Positions 44,442 through 53,841 of a stretch of 64,000 nucleotides of DNA are shown piece after piece (the stretch's first letter is position 1; each line of letters opens with the position of its first letter). A program made the translations under genes and the position numbers. The notes under the pieces are model-generated. The model saw only the letters and a program-made list of their open reading frames with translations. It had not been told where the DNA came from and ran no database searches. The stretch covers positions 2,728,001 to 2,792,000 of the forward strand of contig NZ_JAUSYK010000001.1 of the NCBI RefSeq assembly GCF_030816855.1. Reading direction: 5' to 3'. Origin of the DNA: Arthrobacter sp. B3I4. GTDB lineage: Bacteria; Actinomycetota; Actinomycetes; Actinomycetales; Micrococcaceae.

Positions 44442-47198
44442 TCAGCGGTATGGCAGGGGCGTCGACGGGTCCGGCGGAATGATCTGCCGGGAACCGTTTT
44501 GATTTCCTTTGTGACCGTCTACGCTGAAACTTTCCGCTGATTCGGTTGTCACGGGGGTGCCGACGGAAACCGGCCGGTTTCGTGGAGGTGGAAGCGGCGC
44601 GGAGATGCTTTTGCACATATCGTCTATGCGATTCCATAATCTGGGGTCAAGCCAGTAACCCGTGTGACTTAGGATACGGGGCAATGGCTGGCCAAAAAGG
44701 TACCATCGCGTGGGAGGGTCGAGGAGGTGCTTATCGATTTTTCCTGCGCTATCGATGACTTCGGCCGTCATTGACGTTTTCTCGGTCCAGTTGGCTTCGA
44801 CGGGGCCGCCAATGTAGTCAGTCGCGTAGTAGACGTTGCACCAGCCGACGGGTCCGATGCCCCCATTGCCCGCTGCCAAGCTCCGCAGGAGGTCGTCGCT
44901 GATCAGCGCAGGAAAGGCCCACCGATATAACTTTGCCAGCGGCGAGCCGAAGGTCACGAGCCCGATTTTCTTGTTCTTTTCCTCCGGACGGTTCGACTGT
45001 CGTGCCAAGACTGCAGCCGCAATTACACTGCCTTGTGAATGTGCCGTCATCACCACTCTGCCCCCGTTCTCGTGAAGCCACCAGATCCGTCGCGTCAGAT
45101 CGGGAATGGCCTTCTCCGTGTAGGACGGCGGCGCGAACGGATGGAACGAGCGCGGGAAGAAGGTCCCGACGTCGAAGGGAGCCATCAGAATCTTCCGAAG
45201 CCTTTCTTTACGGAACGCGATTCTGACTATGCTGCCGTACAAAAAAGGAAGCAAGGCTGCGAAGAAGGTGGTTGGTCCTACCAATGCCACCGGCGGATCC
45301 TGGTGGAGAACTATAACTACAATCAGAAAAGTCAGCGTGCCCAGGAGGGCCAACCAAGTTACTGCAATTACGAACAGGGCCGCGATGATGGGAGCACTAC
45401 TCCCGACAAGCTGCATTACAGCAGTCTTGCGCACCCATGGCGTGGGGCGGGGTCCGCATTTCGTTTCTTGGCCCTCGTGGCGGCCGCGATCAGGCGACCG
45501 TACCGGGCTGGAGCCTAAATCATCAAACGCCGAGTAGATCCAGCTTGCCCGGAGATCTGCTGCTGCACCAGCTGGCGCCGGATAGGTCCCGGATTCATTC
45601 TCCAAGTCCTCCGAACGTCGGTAATCTTCCGGGAGAGTGCTGGCGAGTTGCTTGGCCCTCTTCGCGGTTTCAATCCACAGCCACACGCCGGTGCCGAGGG
45701 CGAGAACCAGCGGCATCGCTGTGAAGATTACAGCGGAGATTGACGCAACCGACATGACCGCTTTAGGCACCCAAATAACCGAAGCGCCATCGTCAGGGTT
45801 GGCTGGGCCAAATCCGTACTCAACCCTTCCGAGTCCCCATGCCAGAAGTAACATAAGAGAGAGAAGAATCGCGTTAGCAAGGCCGATCGCAACCACGTTT
45901 AAGACGACGGGGGCCGCCCAGGGGAAGACATCGAGCTTGGCTCTTGCTCTGTCTCTCATGGCGCCCGCACCCGCCCCTGTAGTTTCACTCTTCAGCTGCT
46001 GTTGGCGCCACCGGGAGGCACATGCCCAGGTCTGCTGGAGGATCAACGGGACTAGAAGCGCCAGTGTAAGCCCCCACCCCACGTTGACGGACGTCACGAT
46101 GCCGGGCAGCACGCCCGGCTGCTGAGCGGACACTGGCACAAGGCCGCTTGATCCGGGGTCAGCAAAGTCCACGGGCAAAGAGATGGCTGTTGTGATTGCG
46201 ACGATCAGGGCCACCAGGGCTGAGACGAGCAGTCCCCGGGCAAGGTGCTCATGCGCATCATCTGCCTTAAGCACTACTAGCACGGCGGCAACGATCAATA
46301 TCGAGAGGAGGGTGGTGTACTCGGCCCACACAGATGCGGACCTCAGCAGGGACCGATCCAGGTCAGCGACACACCAGCTCAGAGTCGCCGCGGACACAGC
46401 AATGCCTGCTGCCAGATGCAGGTCGGACAGGTGCCTATGCCAGCGCAGCCCCGACCAGAATTCGCTGTGGCGCAGTCCCCCCCTCTGGGCTGCAGCACAT
46501 CGCTTCGACGGAACGGGATCGGACCTGCCCTTTGTCGGCGGCTGCTCTTTGGTCGGTCGCTCGATTTTTGTCGGCGGCTCGATTTGTTCATAGCGTTGCC
46601 GGGAAATACGGGCCAGGAAGAAAAAAAGAATTCCCACAGCGATCGGCGGAACGATGCCCGCCGCTAGCCGCCACCCGGGGTGTCCGTAGGGGGCCAGCAC
46701 CTCCAGCGCACTCGCGACCCAGAGCTTGCTCCTACACTGAAGTTGTCCGAGGCACTGATACGCGAGCGTGTCCAAGCTAACCATCGTCACCATAACCGCG
46801 ATGCTGACCGTCAGTGCCAGGGCCGCCAACCTCGCGCACCAACGGAACGCCCCGGTCGAGGGCTCTCGGTCAGCCTCGTCGACGTCAGACGTGACAAGCC
46901 GCCGTGCCGTCCACCCGGCCATGTTGGAAAGCATCGCCGGCATAAGCAGCGTCCACAATACTCGAAGCGGTGAGCGAGAGGTCAAGCCGCCCCACGAGTA
47001 CGCCTCACGATGGCGCCCGTGGGCATCAGTCGTCCGATAAAACCCTGCAATACGGTCACCTGCGACCCTCGTTGGACTAAGGTCACCCAGAAGCTCCTCC
47101 GGCCGAGTGCCTCCCACGCCGTGAACGCGAATCTCCGTCAGGCCCGCTAGCTCTACCGGGACCGCAGCCAAGCCACCTGAGTCGTCTATACCGCTCAT
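44442..47198 (-). CDS. large membrane protein with lipase-like motifs
   Basis: A 918-residue protein with about ten predicted transmembrane helices. The N-terminus carries TEIRVHGVGG, an oxyanion-type loop of alpha/beta hydrolases, near residue 25; about 700 residues later VMTAHSQGSVIAAAVLA contains the nucleophile elbow G/A-H-S-x-G. The helical membrane region is inserted between them. No known family is assigned; PGAP1-like or lipase architecture is possible. Codon usage is less GC-biased than in the neighbours. ATG 47198 is chosen; a GTG precedes it by one codon. Confidence 0.75.
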   Translation of the reverse strand: MSGIDDSGGLAAVPVELAGLTEIRVHGVGGTRPEELLGDLSPTRVAGDRIAGFYRTTDAHGRHREAYSWGGLTSRSPLRVLWTLLMPAMLSNMAGWTARRLVTSDVDEADREPSTGAFRWCARLAALALTVSIAVMVTMVSLDTLAYQCLGQLQCRSKLWVASALEVLAPYGHPGWRLAAGIVPPIAVGILFFFLARISRQRYEQIEPPTKIERPTKEQPPTKGRSDPVPSKRCAAAQRGGLRHSEFWSGLRWHRHLSDLHLAAGIAVSAATLSWCVADLDRSLLRSASVWAEYTTLLSILIVAAVLVVLKADDAHEHLARGLLVSALVALIVAITTAISLPVDFADPGSSGLVPVSAQQPGVLPGIVTSVNVGWGLTLALLVPLILQQTWACASRWRQQQLKSETTGAGAGAMRDRARAKLDVFPWAAPVVLNVVAIGLANAILLSLMLLLAWGLGRVEYGFGPANPDDGASVIWVPKAVMSVASISAVIFTAMPLVLALGTGVWLWIETAKRAKQLASTLPEDYRRSEDLENESGTYPAPAGAAADLRASWIYSAFDDLGSSPVRSPDRGRHEGQETKCGPRPTPWVRKTAVMQLVGSSAPIIAALFVIAVTWLALLGTLTFLIVVIVLHQDPPVALVGPTTFFAALLPFLYGSIVRIAFRKERLRKILMAPFDVGTFFPRSFHPFAPPSYTEKAIPDLTRRIWWLHENGGRVVMTAHSQGSVIAAAVLARQSNRPEEKNKKIGLVTFGSPLAKLYRWAFPALISDDLLRSLAAGNGGIGPVGWCNVYYATDYIGGPVEANWTEKTSMTAEVIDSAGKIDKHLLDPPTRWYLFGQPLPRILSHTGYWLDPRLWNRIDDMCKSISAPLPPPRNRPVSVGTPVTTESAESFSVDGHKGNQNGSRQIIPPDPSTPLPYR

Positions 47199-47201
47199 CA
47201 C

Positions 47202-48441
47202 ACCGCCTATGTCTTAGCCCGCCCATTGGGTTCAGGCTTTACCAATTCACTGCTTCTCTTTCGTCCGCTTCGAGGTCTCCCCTGAAGCGCTGTGAGCTTC
47301 ACCCGAGCCATCACCCTGCACACTCAGCTAATTGACGTTTGTAGGAACGCGGCATGTTTCCATAAAAGCTGCCTCGTGGGTGCCCATCAGCAACCCTTGA
47401 AGAAGGAAGGATCCAATCGAAAAACCGTTGAAGTTTCCACGTCCACTCCGAAGGGGCAAGGCCCAATGTTGAAAGGAAAAGAGAAAGGACCTATTCCCGG
47501 CAGGGATGAAGTTGAGTGAGAACGTCCACCGGACACTTTTCGTCACCCATTCCGCTCACGAAGCCGTTACATGCCGCACCTGAGACGTGACTGCATTTGC
47601 CATTCACAGCGTGCAGGCGAAACGGGCCGAATATACCCATGTGGCCAGCCCGACATTACTGACAGGTCCGGATAAGGAGGCTTGGACCGTTATGTTCGCC
47701 CCGGGCTGGGCGAGACTACATGTCGATTCAGTTCGCCAAGCCCAACTGGCACTCACGTGACTGGGTCGAGCCTTGGAACTAGGCGCATCCAACTATGAAG
47801 GACCGCTGGTCTGCTTTTTTCCGATTTAAGTCTCCGCCTCCATGTGCCCCCATAGCTAAAGCCGCCCCAATATCTAAACTTAATTCGAGCACCGGATCGA
47901 TGATGGCGTCGAGGGCTCTTCCCCAACTCTCCACACACTGGGTGGACTCATCCACAGTAAAATGGATCCTCAGGTAACTCAGTAGTGCCACAAGCCTCTG
48001 TCTGCGTTGCCTCTTGCATTTCTGCGCGGAGCACGACTTGCCTTTTAAGTGCTTCCCATCATCAGCCTAGAGATAGTGCTGGGCTGCGCTTGTCCATTGG
48101 CTTCATGACAGGCGACGCGTTTGTCATTCATGATGCAATGCCTGGAGCGTTGACGTCTGGCAATGCCGTTTTGTGCAGAGAAGAGGTGGTGGTGATGCTC
48201 CGCGACGTCAGTTCACTGTGCAAAACCATATAGTGCCGGGGGGCTAGTTAACGGACACAGCCCGCGGGACTTTCGTTCACTCCTTGACCTAGCGAACTAG
48301 TGCGCCTGTGAGGATGTCGACCATGCCTACGGCTTGGGACCGATTTTCGCACGATGGTACCTAGGTGGTTAGCGCTGCAGATCCAGGTCCTATGCTGCGG
48401 TCAGGTGACGCCATACGCACCTTCAGGGCAGACTTAGTCTC
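47202..48441. other. long intergenic region of less biased composition
   Basis: About 1.24 kb with a visibly lower GC content than the rest of the window. Only short, poorly supported frames occur. No tRNA, repeat or transposase remnant was recognised. It could be degenerated coding sequence or acquired DNA. Confidence 0.6.
47779..47991 (-). CDS. doubtful small ORF
   Basis: Seventy codons from GTG 47991 with an AGAGG upstream. The translation (LLSYLRIHFTVDESTQ to RSFIVGCA) is amphipathic and not simple low complexity, the best candidate in this gap. No relative recognised; it may be a remnant. Confidence 0.2.
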   Translation of the reverse strand: MALLSYLRIHFTVDESTQCVESWGRALDAIIDPVLELSLDIGAALAMGAHGGGDLNRKKADQRSFIVGCA

Positions 48442-49101
48442 ATGGCTGATTCTGAGGCAGTGACAACCCAGCGTTCGACGGTTCAGGAGTGGACGCTGGC
48501 GTTGGCGGAATCAGTAGGCTCCCCCGGCGGTGGAGCCGGGGCCGGGCTGATGCTTGCCATAGCCGCATCGCTGACATCGATGGTGGCCGGATACACCGAC
48601 GCCGATGAGCAGCAACGTGCTGAACTCGACAATGTTCATTCCCGGGCCCGTTCGCTGCGGGAGGCTGCTCTGCAGTTGGCCGACGACGACGCCTCGGCAT
48701 CCAAAGCTTTCGGGGCCGCCTTCCGGCTCGAACCCGGGCCCGAACGCGAGGACGCTATTCAGAAAGCCTCCGTCGAAGCTGCAAAATCCTCCGCCTTGCT
48801 CGGCGGACGCGCCATCGATGCCATCGGGGACCTGGAGTGGCTCGCAATCCACGGAAACGCAGCGCTTATCGCCGATGTGGTCGTCGCCTTCGGGGCCCTA
48901 AGAGCAGCACTGACAGGAGCCCGCACCAACGTCAGTTACGACCTGTCCACGCTGACCTCGGCCGGCGCCACACTCGAACAGATCCGCCGCGAGCACCAAG
49001 ACTTGTGGGCGACGGTCAAGCACCTCAACGCCGCCCTTGACCGGATCGACAAGATCACGGCCGACATAGACCACCGGGCAGCCCCCACCGACGCCCACTG
49101 A
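48442..49101 (+). CDS. cyclodeaminase/cyclohydrolase-family (FTCD C-terminal-like) protein
   Basis: A 219-residue helical protein of the formiminotetrahydrofolate cyclodeaminase / FchA methenyl-THF cyclohydrolase family. The signature SPGGGAGAGLMLAIAASL is near residue 28, followed by long helices. Such enzymes interconvert 5-formimino-, methenyl- and 10-formyl-THF. It converges with a 5-formyl-THF cycloligase gene, linking both to C1 folate. ATG 48442 has only a weak ribosome site. Confidence 0.85.
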   Translation: MADSEAVTTQRSTVQEWTLALAESVGSPGGGAGAGLMLAIAASLTSMVAGYTDADEQQRAELDNVHSRARSLREAALQLADDDASASKAFGAAFRLEPGPEREDAIQKASVEAAKSSALLGGRAIDAIGDLEWLAIHGNAALIADVVVAFGALRAALTGARTNVSYDLSTLTSAGATLEQIRREHQDLWATVKHLNAALDRIDKITADIDHRAAPTDAH

Positions 49102-49185
49102 CCGGCCGCCCACCGCCGACGCCCGCCGCCGGGCGCCCCGGCCCGCCCGAGCATGTTCGGGCCTTTCGCCCGAAGTTGTTGCTGG

Positions 49186-49770
49186 TCAGAACACTCTTGT
49201 CCCGCTGGGCGTGATCACTCCGTCGACGGGCCGGTCGTGGCTCTCCCGCGGGACCTCATCAAGGAACTCCTCGTCGTAGATGACTGCGAATACCGCAGGG
49301 GGCTCTTCCAGAGAAGCCAGGGCCCGGTCAAAGTACCCGCGGCCCCATCCCATCCGCATGCCTGAACGGTCAACCGCGGCAGCAGGGACAAGCAGCAAAT
49401 CGACGCTTTGGAAGACACTGGCTGGCACCGCCTCACCGACCATCTCCGAAATGCCGAACAACCCAACCTGCTCAGGTCCGCCCGTCGCAGGCACCCAGTC
49501 CAGCAGCCCGTCCCGTCTACTCACCGGAACGAGAACGCGCACGCCGTTCGCGGCGGCCCACGCCAGGAACGGCCGAGTGTTCGGTTCGTCTCCACCGGAG
49601 AGGTAGCAGCCCACCAAGACAGGGGCCCGGTGACGAACCAGGGCAATCAGCTGCTCCGTCAGACCAGCCTCCGCCGACCCCTGCTCCCCGACCGACCGGG
49701 CCCCGCGACGGAGACGAACCTCCGAGCGCAGTTTGGCCTTTGCATCCCTTACTGAATCATCCGAAGTCAT
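49186..49770 (-). CDS. 5-formyltetrahydrofolate cyclo-ligase
   Basis: A 194-residue MTHFS family protein. It converts 5-formyl-THF to 5,10-methenyl-THF with ATP. N-terminal AKAKLRSEVRLRR provides ATP-binding basic residues, and the signature RMGWGRGYFDRAL is complete (G-x-G-x-G-Y-Y/F-D). It converges with the cyclodeaminase-like gene, both in C1 folate metabolism. Confidence 0.93.
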   Translation of the reverse strand: MTSDDSVRDAKAKLRSEVRLRRGARSVGEQGSAEAGLTEQLIALVRHRAPVLVGCYLSGGDEPNTRPFLAWAAANGVRVLVPVSRRDGLLDWVPATGGPEQVGLFGISEMVGEAVPASVFQSVDLLLVPAAAVDRSGMRMGWGRGYFDRALASLEEPPAVFAVIYDEEFLDEVPRESHDRPVDGVITPSGTRVF

Positions 49771-49907
49771 GTTCTGACGATAGCTTCAACCGTCCCGGCT
49801 GTGTTGCCCCAGCTGCTGTCCTGCACGTTCCGCACGCGGCCAAGGCAGGCGGCCGCTCCGCAGGACACCCAGGTCAGCACACCAGCACCCACTCGGTTGT
49901 CCTCTTC

Positions 49908-50186
49908 TCACTCCCGCCTGAGGAGGACGTCGAGGATCTCACCGACCGCGACTTCGTCCAGACCTTCCCGGCGGATCGGCTGGTTCGGATGCAGCTCGTA
50001 CGAGTTGCGGCTCCCGACCCGGCGGCGGGTCAGGTAACCGCCCTCGACCAAATCCGCCACGAGTCGGTGCGCCGCCCGCTCCTGGACCCCCACGCTTTCG
50101 GCGATCTCACGGATCCGGATGCCGGGGTGGCGCGCGACGCAGTAAAGCGCGTGCATGTGATTAGTTAGAAAGCCCCATTCAGCCAT
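49908..50186 (-). CDS. winged-helix transcriptional regulator
   Basis: A 92-residue single-domain wHTH: RIREIAESVGVQERAAHRLVADLV is the helix-turn-helix, followed by the beta wing GYLTRRRVGSRNSYEL. MarR/ArsR-like small regulators in actinobacteria often look like this. Divergent from the DUF4389 gene 200 bases away, so it may regulate the following membrane-protein cluster. Confidence 0.85.
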   Translation of the reverse strand: MAEWGFLTNHMHALYCVARHPGIRIREIAESVGVQERAAHRLVADLVEGGYLTRRRVGSRNSYELHPNQPIRREGLDEVAVGEILDVLLRRE

Positions 50187-50339
50187 GTCTCCATAATAGC
50201 TGTCCTATACGACATGTCCCTATTGACCTGCTTGGTATAACAGCCTACCGTTTCGGGTATCGGCACAGAATGACCCACCGCCGATAGAGTCGCGGACCTG
50301 GCCGAACTGGAGAGACCCCGCCCGCCGCTGTAAAACCCA

Positions 50340-50356
50340 CGCCCCCAGTTGGGGCG
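50340..50356 (+). other. inverted repeat upstream of the DUF4389 gene
   Basis: CGCCCC (50340-50345) and GGGGCG (50351-50356) flank a five-base centre, 30 bases before ATG 50386. It could be an operator or a 5'-UTR hairpin; too short to decide. Confidence 0.35.
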
Positions 50357-50385
50357 CCGGTTTTCAGCTCAAGGAAGGGCTTCTC

Positions 50386-51105
50386 ATGGCACAACTGACT
50401 TCGTACCCGCTCGTTCTCGACGCCGAGCGTTCCCCGCGCCTGAGCCGTTGGCTGTGGCTCGTCAAATGGCTGCTGATCATCCCTCACATCTTTGTTTTGT
50501 TCTTCCTGTGGATCGTTTTCGTGGTGTTGTCGGTGGTGGCGTTCTTCGCGATCCTGTTCACCGGACGATATCCACGGGCAATATTCGACTTCAACGTCGG
50601 CGTGCTGCGCTGGACGTGGCGGGTCAGCTTCTACTCCTACAGTGCGCTGGGCACCGACGAATATCCGCCGTTCACACTGGCCGACGACCCTGGCTACCCG
50701 GCACGGCTGTCCGTTGATTACCCGCAGTCGCTTTCACGCGGACTCGTGCTGGTGAAATGGTGGCTGCTCGCGCTCCCTCACTACCTGATCGTCGGTGTGT
50801 TCACGGGAGCCGCCTTCGGCGGCTATAACCAGGTGCGTGATGGCAACGCCTGGGCGTACGGCAGCGGACTGATCGGCCTGCTGGTCTGCATCGCCGGTAT
50901 TGTCCTGCTCTTCGCCGGCCGCTACCCCCGCGGCGTGTTCGACCTCCTCATGGGTATGAACCGCTGGGTGTTCCGCGTCACCGCCTACGCAGCGCTCATG
51001 ACCGATCAATACCCACCGCTCCGGCTCGATATGGGCGGCAGCGAACCACCGCCCAGCGCAGACGCCCCCATCATGGTCGGGCCGAACCCGCTGCCGACGA
51101 CCTAA
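50386..51105 (+). CDS. DUF4389-family membrane protein
   Basis: A 239-residue protein with two copies of a unit. Each has a hydrophobic double helix plus FTGRYPRAIFDFNVGVLRW or FAGRYPRGVFDLLMGMNRW and YPPFTL / YPPLRL. This internal duplication is characteristic of DUF4389 proteins. Four transmembrane helices are likely. Function unknown. AAGGAAGGG precedes the ATG. Confidence 0.9.
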   Translation: MAQLTSYPLVLDAERSPRLSRWLWLVKWLLIIPHIFVLFFLWIVFVVLSVVAFFAILFTGRYPRAIFDFNVGVLRWTWRVSFYSYSALGTDEYPPFTLADDPGYPARLSVDYPQSLSRGLVLVKWWLLALPHYLIVGVFTGAAFGGYNQVRDGNAWAYGSGLIGLLVCIAGIVLLFAGRYPRGVFDLLMGMNRWVFRVTAYAALMTDQYPPLRLDMGGSEPPPSADAPIMVGPNPLPTT

Positions 51106-51283
51106 AACCGCCCAGACAAGATCGACGTGGCGGGCACCGACAGGCCAGCAATTCGCAGCTTCACGAACCGCTTCGAACCTGAATGAACGCGGCTCCCGTC
51201 CATACTTTTCTCGTCCCCACCCCCTCCCCGGGCAGCCCGAGTCATCACAGCCCGGGAGCCACCCAGCTTTGAAGGAGTACGTC

Positions 51284-52078
51284 ATGACGGCCAATATCCA
51301 TATCAACCCGCCAGTCCGAGGACCCGACCAGCGGCGCGGAATGCAGCCGATGAGGCGGATCTCGCTGGCCGCCGGCATCCTGTACGTACTCACGTTTGTC
51401 TCCATCCCCACCCTCGCGCTCTACAAGGCGGTGAAGGATGACGCCGGCGCCTTCGTCCTGGGCGCCGGCAGCACTACGGGGGTGCAGTGGGGAGCCCTGT
51501 CCGAGGTCATCGTCGGCCTGGCCGGCATAGGCACCGCCGTAGTGCTCTATCCCGTGGCCAAGCGGGTCAGCCAAACCGCAGCCCTGGGATTCGTGGCCGC
51601 CCGCCTCGTGGAAACCTGCCTCACCTTCGTCAGCGTCGTCAGCCTGCTCACGATCCTCACCCTGCGGAACGACGTTGCCGGCACCGCCGGCACGGACTCC
51701 GCCTCACTGGTCACAATGAGCCATGGCCTCATCGCAACCTACAACTGGACATTCCTGCTCTCCCAAAGCCTCATGCCTGTGGCCTGCGACCTGCTTTTGG
51801 GCTACGTACTCTACCGCTCCGCCCTCGTGCCGCGAATCCTGCCGATCATCGCATTCATCGGCGCCCCGCTGCTCCTAGCCTCCGATGTCGCGATCTACTT
51901 CGGCGCCTACGGCGCAGTGTCCCCGATCGCCGTTTTTGCCGCACTGCCCGTCGCCGTGTTCGAACTGTCTCTGGGCATCTATCTGATTACCAAGGGCTTC
52001 AAACCAACGCCTCTGACCGCGGGCCACACATGGACCGGCAACGATTACCCCGAAACTCGGGCATCGGCTCAACCGTAA
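51284..52078 (+). CDS. DUF4386-family membrane protein (first copy)
   Basis: A 264-residue membrane protein with about six helices, starting (after 40 polar residues) RRISLAAGILYVLTFV and including the DUF4386 core ARLVETCLTFVSVVSLLT, LIATYNWTFLLSQSLMP and DLLLGYVLYRSALVPRILP. ATG 51284 follows AAGGAGTACGTC. First of three paralogues in 3 kb. Function unknown. Confidence 0.88.
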   Translation: MTANIHINPPVRGPDQRRGMQPMRRISLAAGILYVLTFVSIPTLALYKAVKDDAGAFVLGAGSTTGVQWGALSEVIVGLAGIGTAVVLYPVAKRVSQTAALGFVAARLVETCLTFVSVVSLLTILTLRNDVAGTAGTDSASLVTMSHGLIATYNWTFLLSQSLMPVACDLLLGYVLYRSALVPRILPIIAFIGAPLLLASDVAIYFGAYGAVSPIAVFAALPVAVFELSLGIYLITKGFKPTPLTAGHTWTGNDYPETRASAQP

Positions 52079-52254
52079 CCACCGCACCGGAAGACCCCAT
52101 ACCCGGCCTCGAATTCCGTCAGTGAACGGACGCAGTCACAGCTAATGGCCAATGGACTAAATGCCTCCCCGTCACGCCGTGGCCTGCAATGGAATCCATG
52201 CCGCCCGGCACGAATCTTCTCAACTGGACCAACTCATCTTTGAGGGATCACGAC

Positions 52255-52920
52255 ATGACCACCAACACCCACACCACTCCGGGTTCCCGGGCTGAGCGAG
52301 GCCTGCCGGCGACAGCCTGGATCATCGGGACGTTGTTCCTTGCGGGTTTCCTGACATATGGAGTCGGCAACGCTATCGCCACCACCAGTGCAGGGTCTGC
52401 CGACCAAAGCTCCCGGGGCTTCCTCGTCCTGGGCGCATCGCTCATGCTCATCAATTCAGCAGTCGTCATCTGCATCGGCGTCTTAATGCGCCCGATCCTG
52501 CAACCGCACAACAAGGCCGTGGCTCTCGGGTACCTGGCCACCAGGGTCTTCGAGGGCCTCGGCCTGGCCACAGGAGTTGGCTGCCTGCTGCTGCTGAACG
52601 GCTTCGCCGCGGTTACCGGCAATTTCATCGCCTACAACATCGCCATGGCCGGACTAGGAATCGGCAGCCTCTTCTTCTGCGCGTTACTCTTCCGCTCCGG
52701 CCTGACTCCACGATTCCTGGCGGTGTGGGGCTTTGCCGGGTACGCGTTCTTTGCTGCCGGCTCGCTGCTGGAGATCTCCGGGCTCAAAGGTGCCGGCCTC
52801 GTCGGGGCGGTTCCCGGTGGCCTTTTCGAAGTGACCTTCGGCATCTGGTTGATCATCCGCGGCTTCCGTCCCAACGTGGTAATCAACGGTGGACGTGAGT
52901 TGCAGGAGCGCACCTCGTGA
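52255..52920 (+). CDS. DUF4386-like membrane protein (second copy)
   Basis: A 221-residue protein of six predicted helices. ATRVFEGLGLATGVGCLLLLN and ALLFRSGLTPRFLAVWGFAGY match the DUF4386 pattern, but it lacks the longer N-terminus of the first copy. ATG 52255 follows GAGGGATCACGAC. Its stop overlaps the hydrolase start by four bases (GTGA), so the two are coupled. Confidence 0.85.
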   Translation: MTTNTHTTPGSRAERGLPATAWIIGTLFLAGFLTYGVGNAIATTSAGSADQSSRGFLVLGASLMLINSAVVICIGVLMRPILQPHNKAVALGYLATRVFEGLGLATGVGCLLLLNGFAAVTGNFIAYNIAMAGLGIGSLFFCALLFRSGLTPRFLAVWGFAGYAFFAAGSLLEISGLKGAGLVGAVPGGLFEVTFGIWLIIRGFRPNVVINGGRELQERTS

Positions 52921-53741
52921 ACGCCTACCGGACCCGCAACGGTCCCGTGACGCAGTATCTACCCGCCCCTGGAGGAATGATCGCCTACGACATCCAAGGG
53001 GAGGGACCCCTCGTGGTCCTCGTTCCCGGAATGGGTGACCTTCGGGCCACCTACCGGTTTCTTGCACCCGGCCTCGTGCGCGCCGGTTACAGGGTTGCTT
53101 CCATGGATCTACGGGGGCACGGGGACAGCGATACCTCCTTCGATACCTACGGTGATGGCGAAACGGCGGCGGACATCACCTTGTTGCTCAACACGCTAGG
53201 AGCTTCAGCTGTCATTATCGGCAATTCCATGGGCGCGGGCGCCGCCGTGATCGTAGCGGCGGAGACCCCGAACCTCGTGAACGGACTGGTCCTCGTGGGA
53301 CCGTTCGTGCGCCAGCCAGCCTCTAGCACCGCGCTCTCTAGGCTGTTCCTGCGCCTGTTGATGGCACCCCCATGGGCCGCGGCGGCGTGGAAGGCCTATC
53401 TGCCTAAACTCTACGCAGGCAGACGACCGGACGACTTCCCTGCCTACCGGGACAGCATGATAGCGGCCATCAAACGCCCAGGCCATACCCGAGCATTCAG
53501 CCTGACCACACGCACCAATCACGTTCGAGCGGGCGAGAGCCTGCCTGCCGTCATTTCGCCCGCACTAGTCCTCATGGGAGAGAAGGACCCCGACTTCCCT
53601 GACCCAAAGGGTGAGGCTGACTGGATCAGTTCGACCCTGGGCGGCACCACCGTGATGATCGACGACGCCGGCCACTACCCGCAGTCACAGCAACCGGACC
53701 TTACGTCGGCGGCCATCATTCAATTCCTCCGACCTCGATGA
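52917..53741 (+). CDS. alpha/beta-fold hydrolase
   Basis: A 274-residue alpha/beta hydrolase. Oxyanion loop LVPGMGDLR, SMDLRGHGDSD, nucleophile serine in IIGNSMGAGAA (G-N-S-M-G), acid in LMGEKDPDF, and catalytic His in DDAGHYPQSQQ. The ATG-less GTG start overlaps the DUF4386-like gene by four bases. Substrate unknown; esterase, lipase or haloperoxidase activities are all plausible. Confidence 0.92.
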   Translation: MNAYRTRNGPVTQYLPAPGGMIAYDIQGEGPLVVLVPGMGDLRATYRFLAPGLVRAGYRVASMDLRGHGDSDTSFDTYGDGETAADITLLLNTLGASAVIIGNSMGAGAAVIVAAETPNLVNGLVLVGPFVRQPASSTALSRLFLRLLMAPPWAAAAWKAYLPKLYAGRRPDDFPAYRDSMIAAIKRPGHTRAFSLTTRTNHVRAGESLPAVISPALVLMGEKDPDFPDPKGEADWISSTLGGTTVMIDDAGHYPQSQQPDLTSAAIIQFLRPR

Positions 53742-53841
53742 GGCCGCTTTGGGAGTTATGGGAGCACCGAACAGGGCCAGGCCTCGTATGGTCCTGGTAA
53801 GAAATTCAAGTGCTCATTCGGCACCTTCGAAAGGAAAGACC

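Noticed and set aside
47292..47519. 75-codon plus-strand ORF in the gene-poor region
   Set aside because: No ribosome site, lysine-rich end, no recognised relative; overlaps an equally poor minus-strand frame.
47985..48233. 82-codon plus-strand ORF
   Set aside because: No start context or family pattern.
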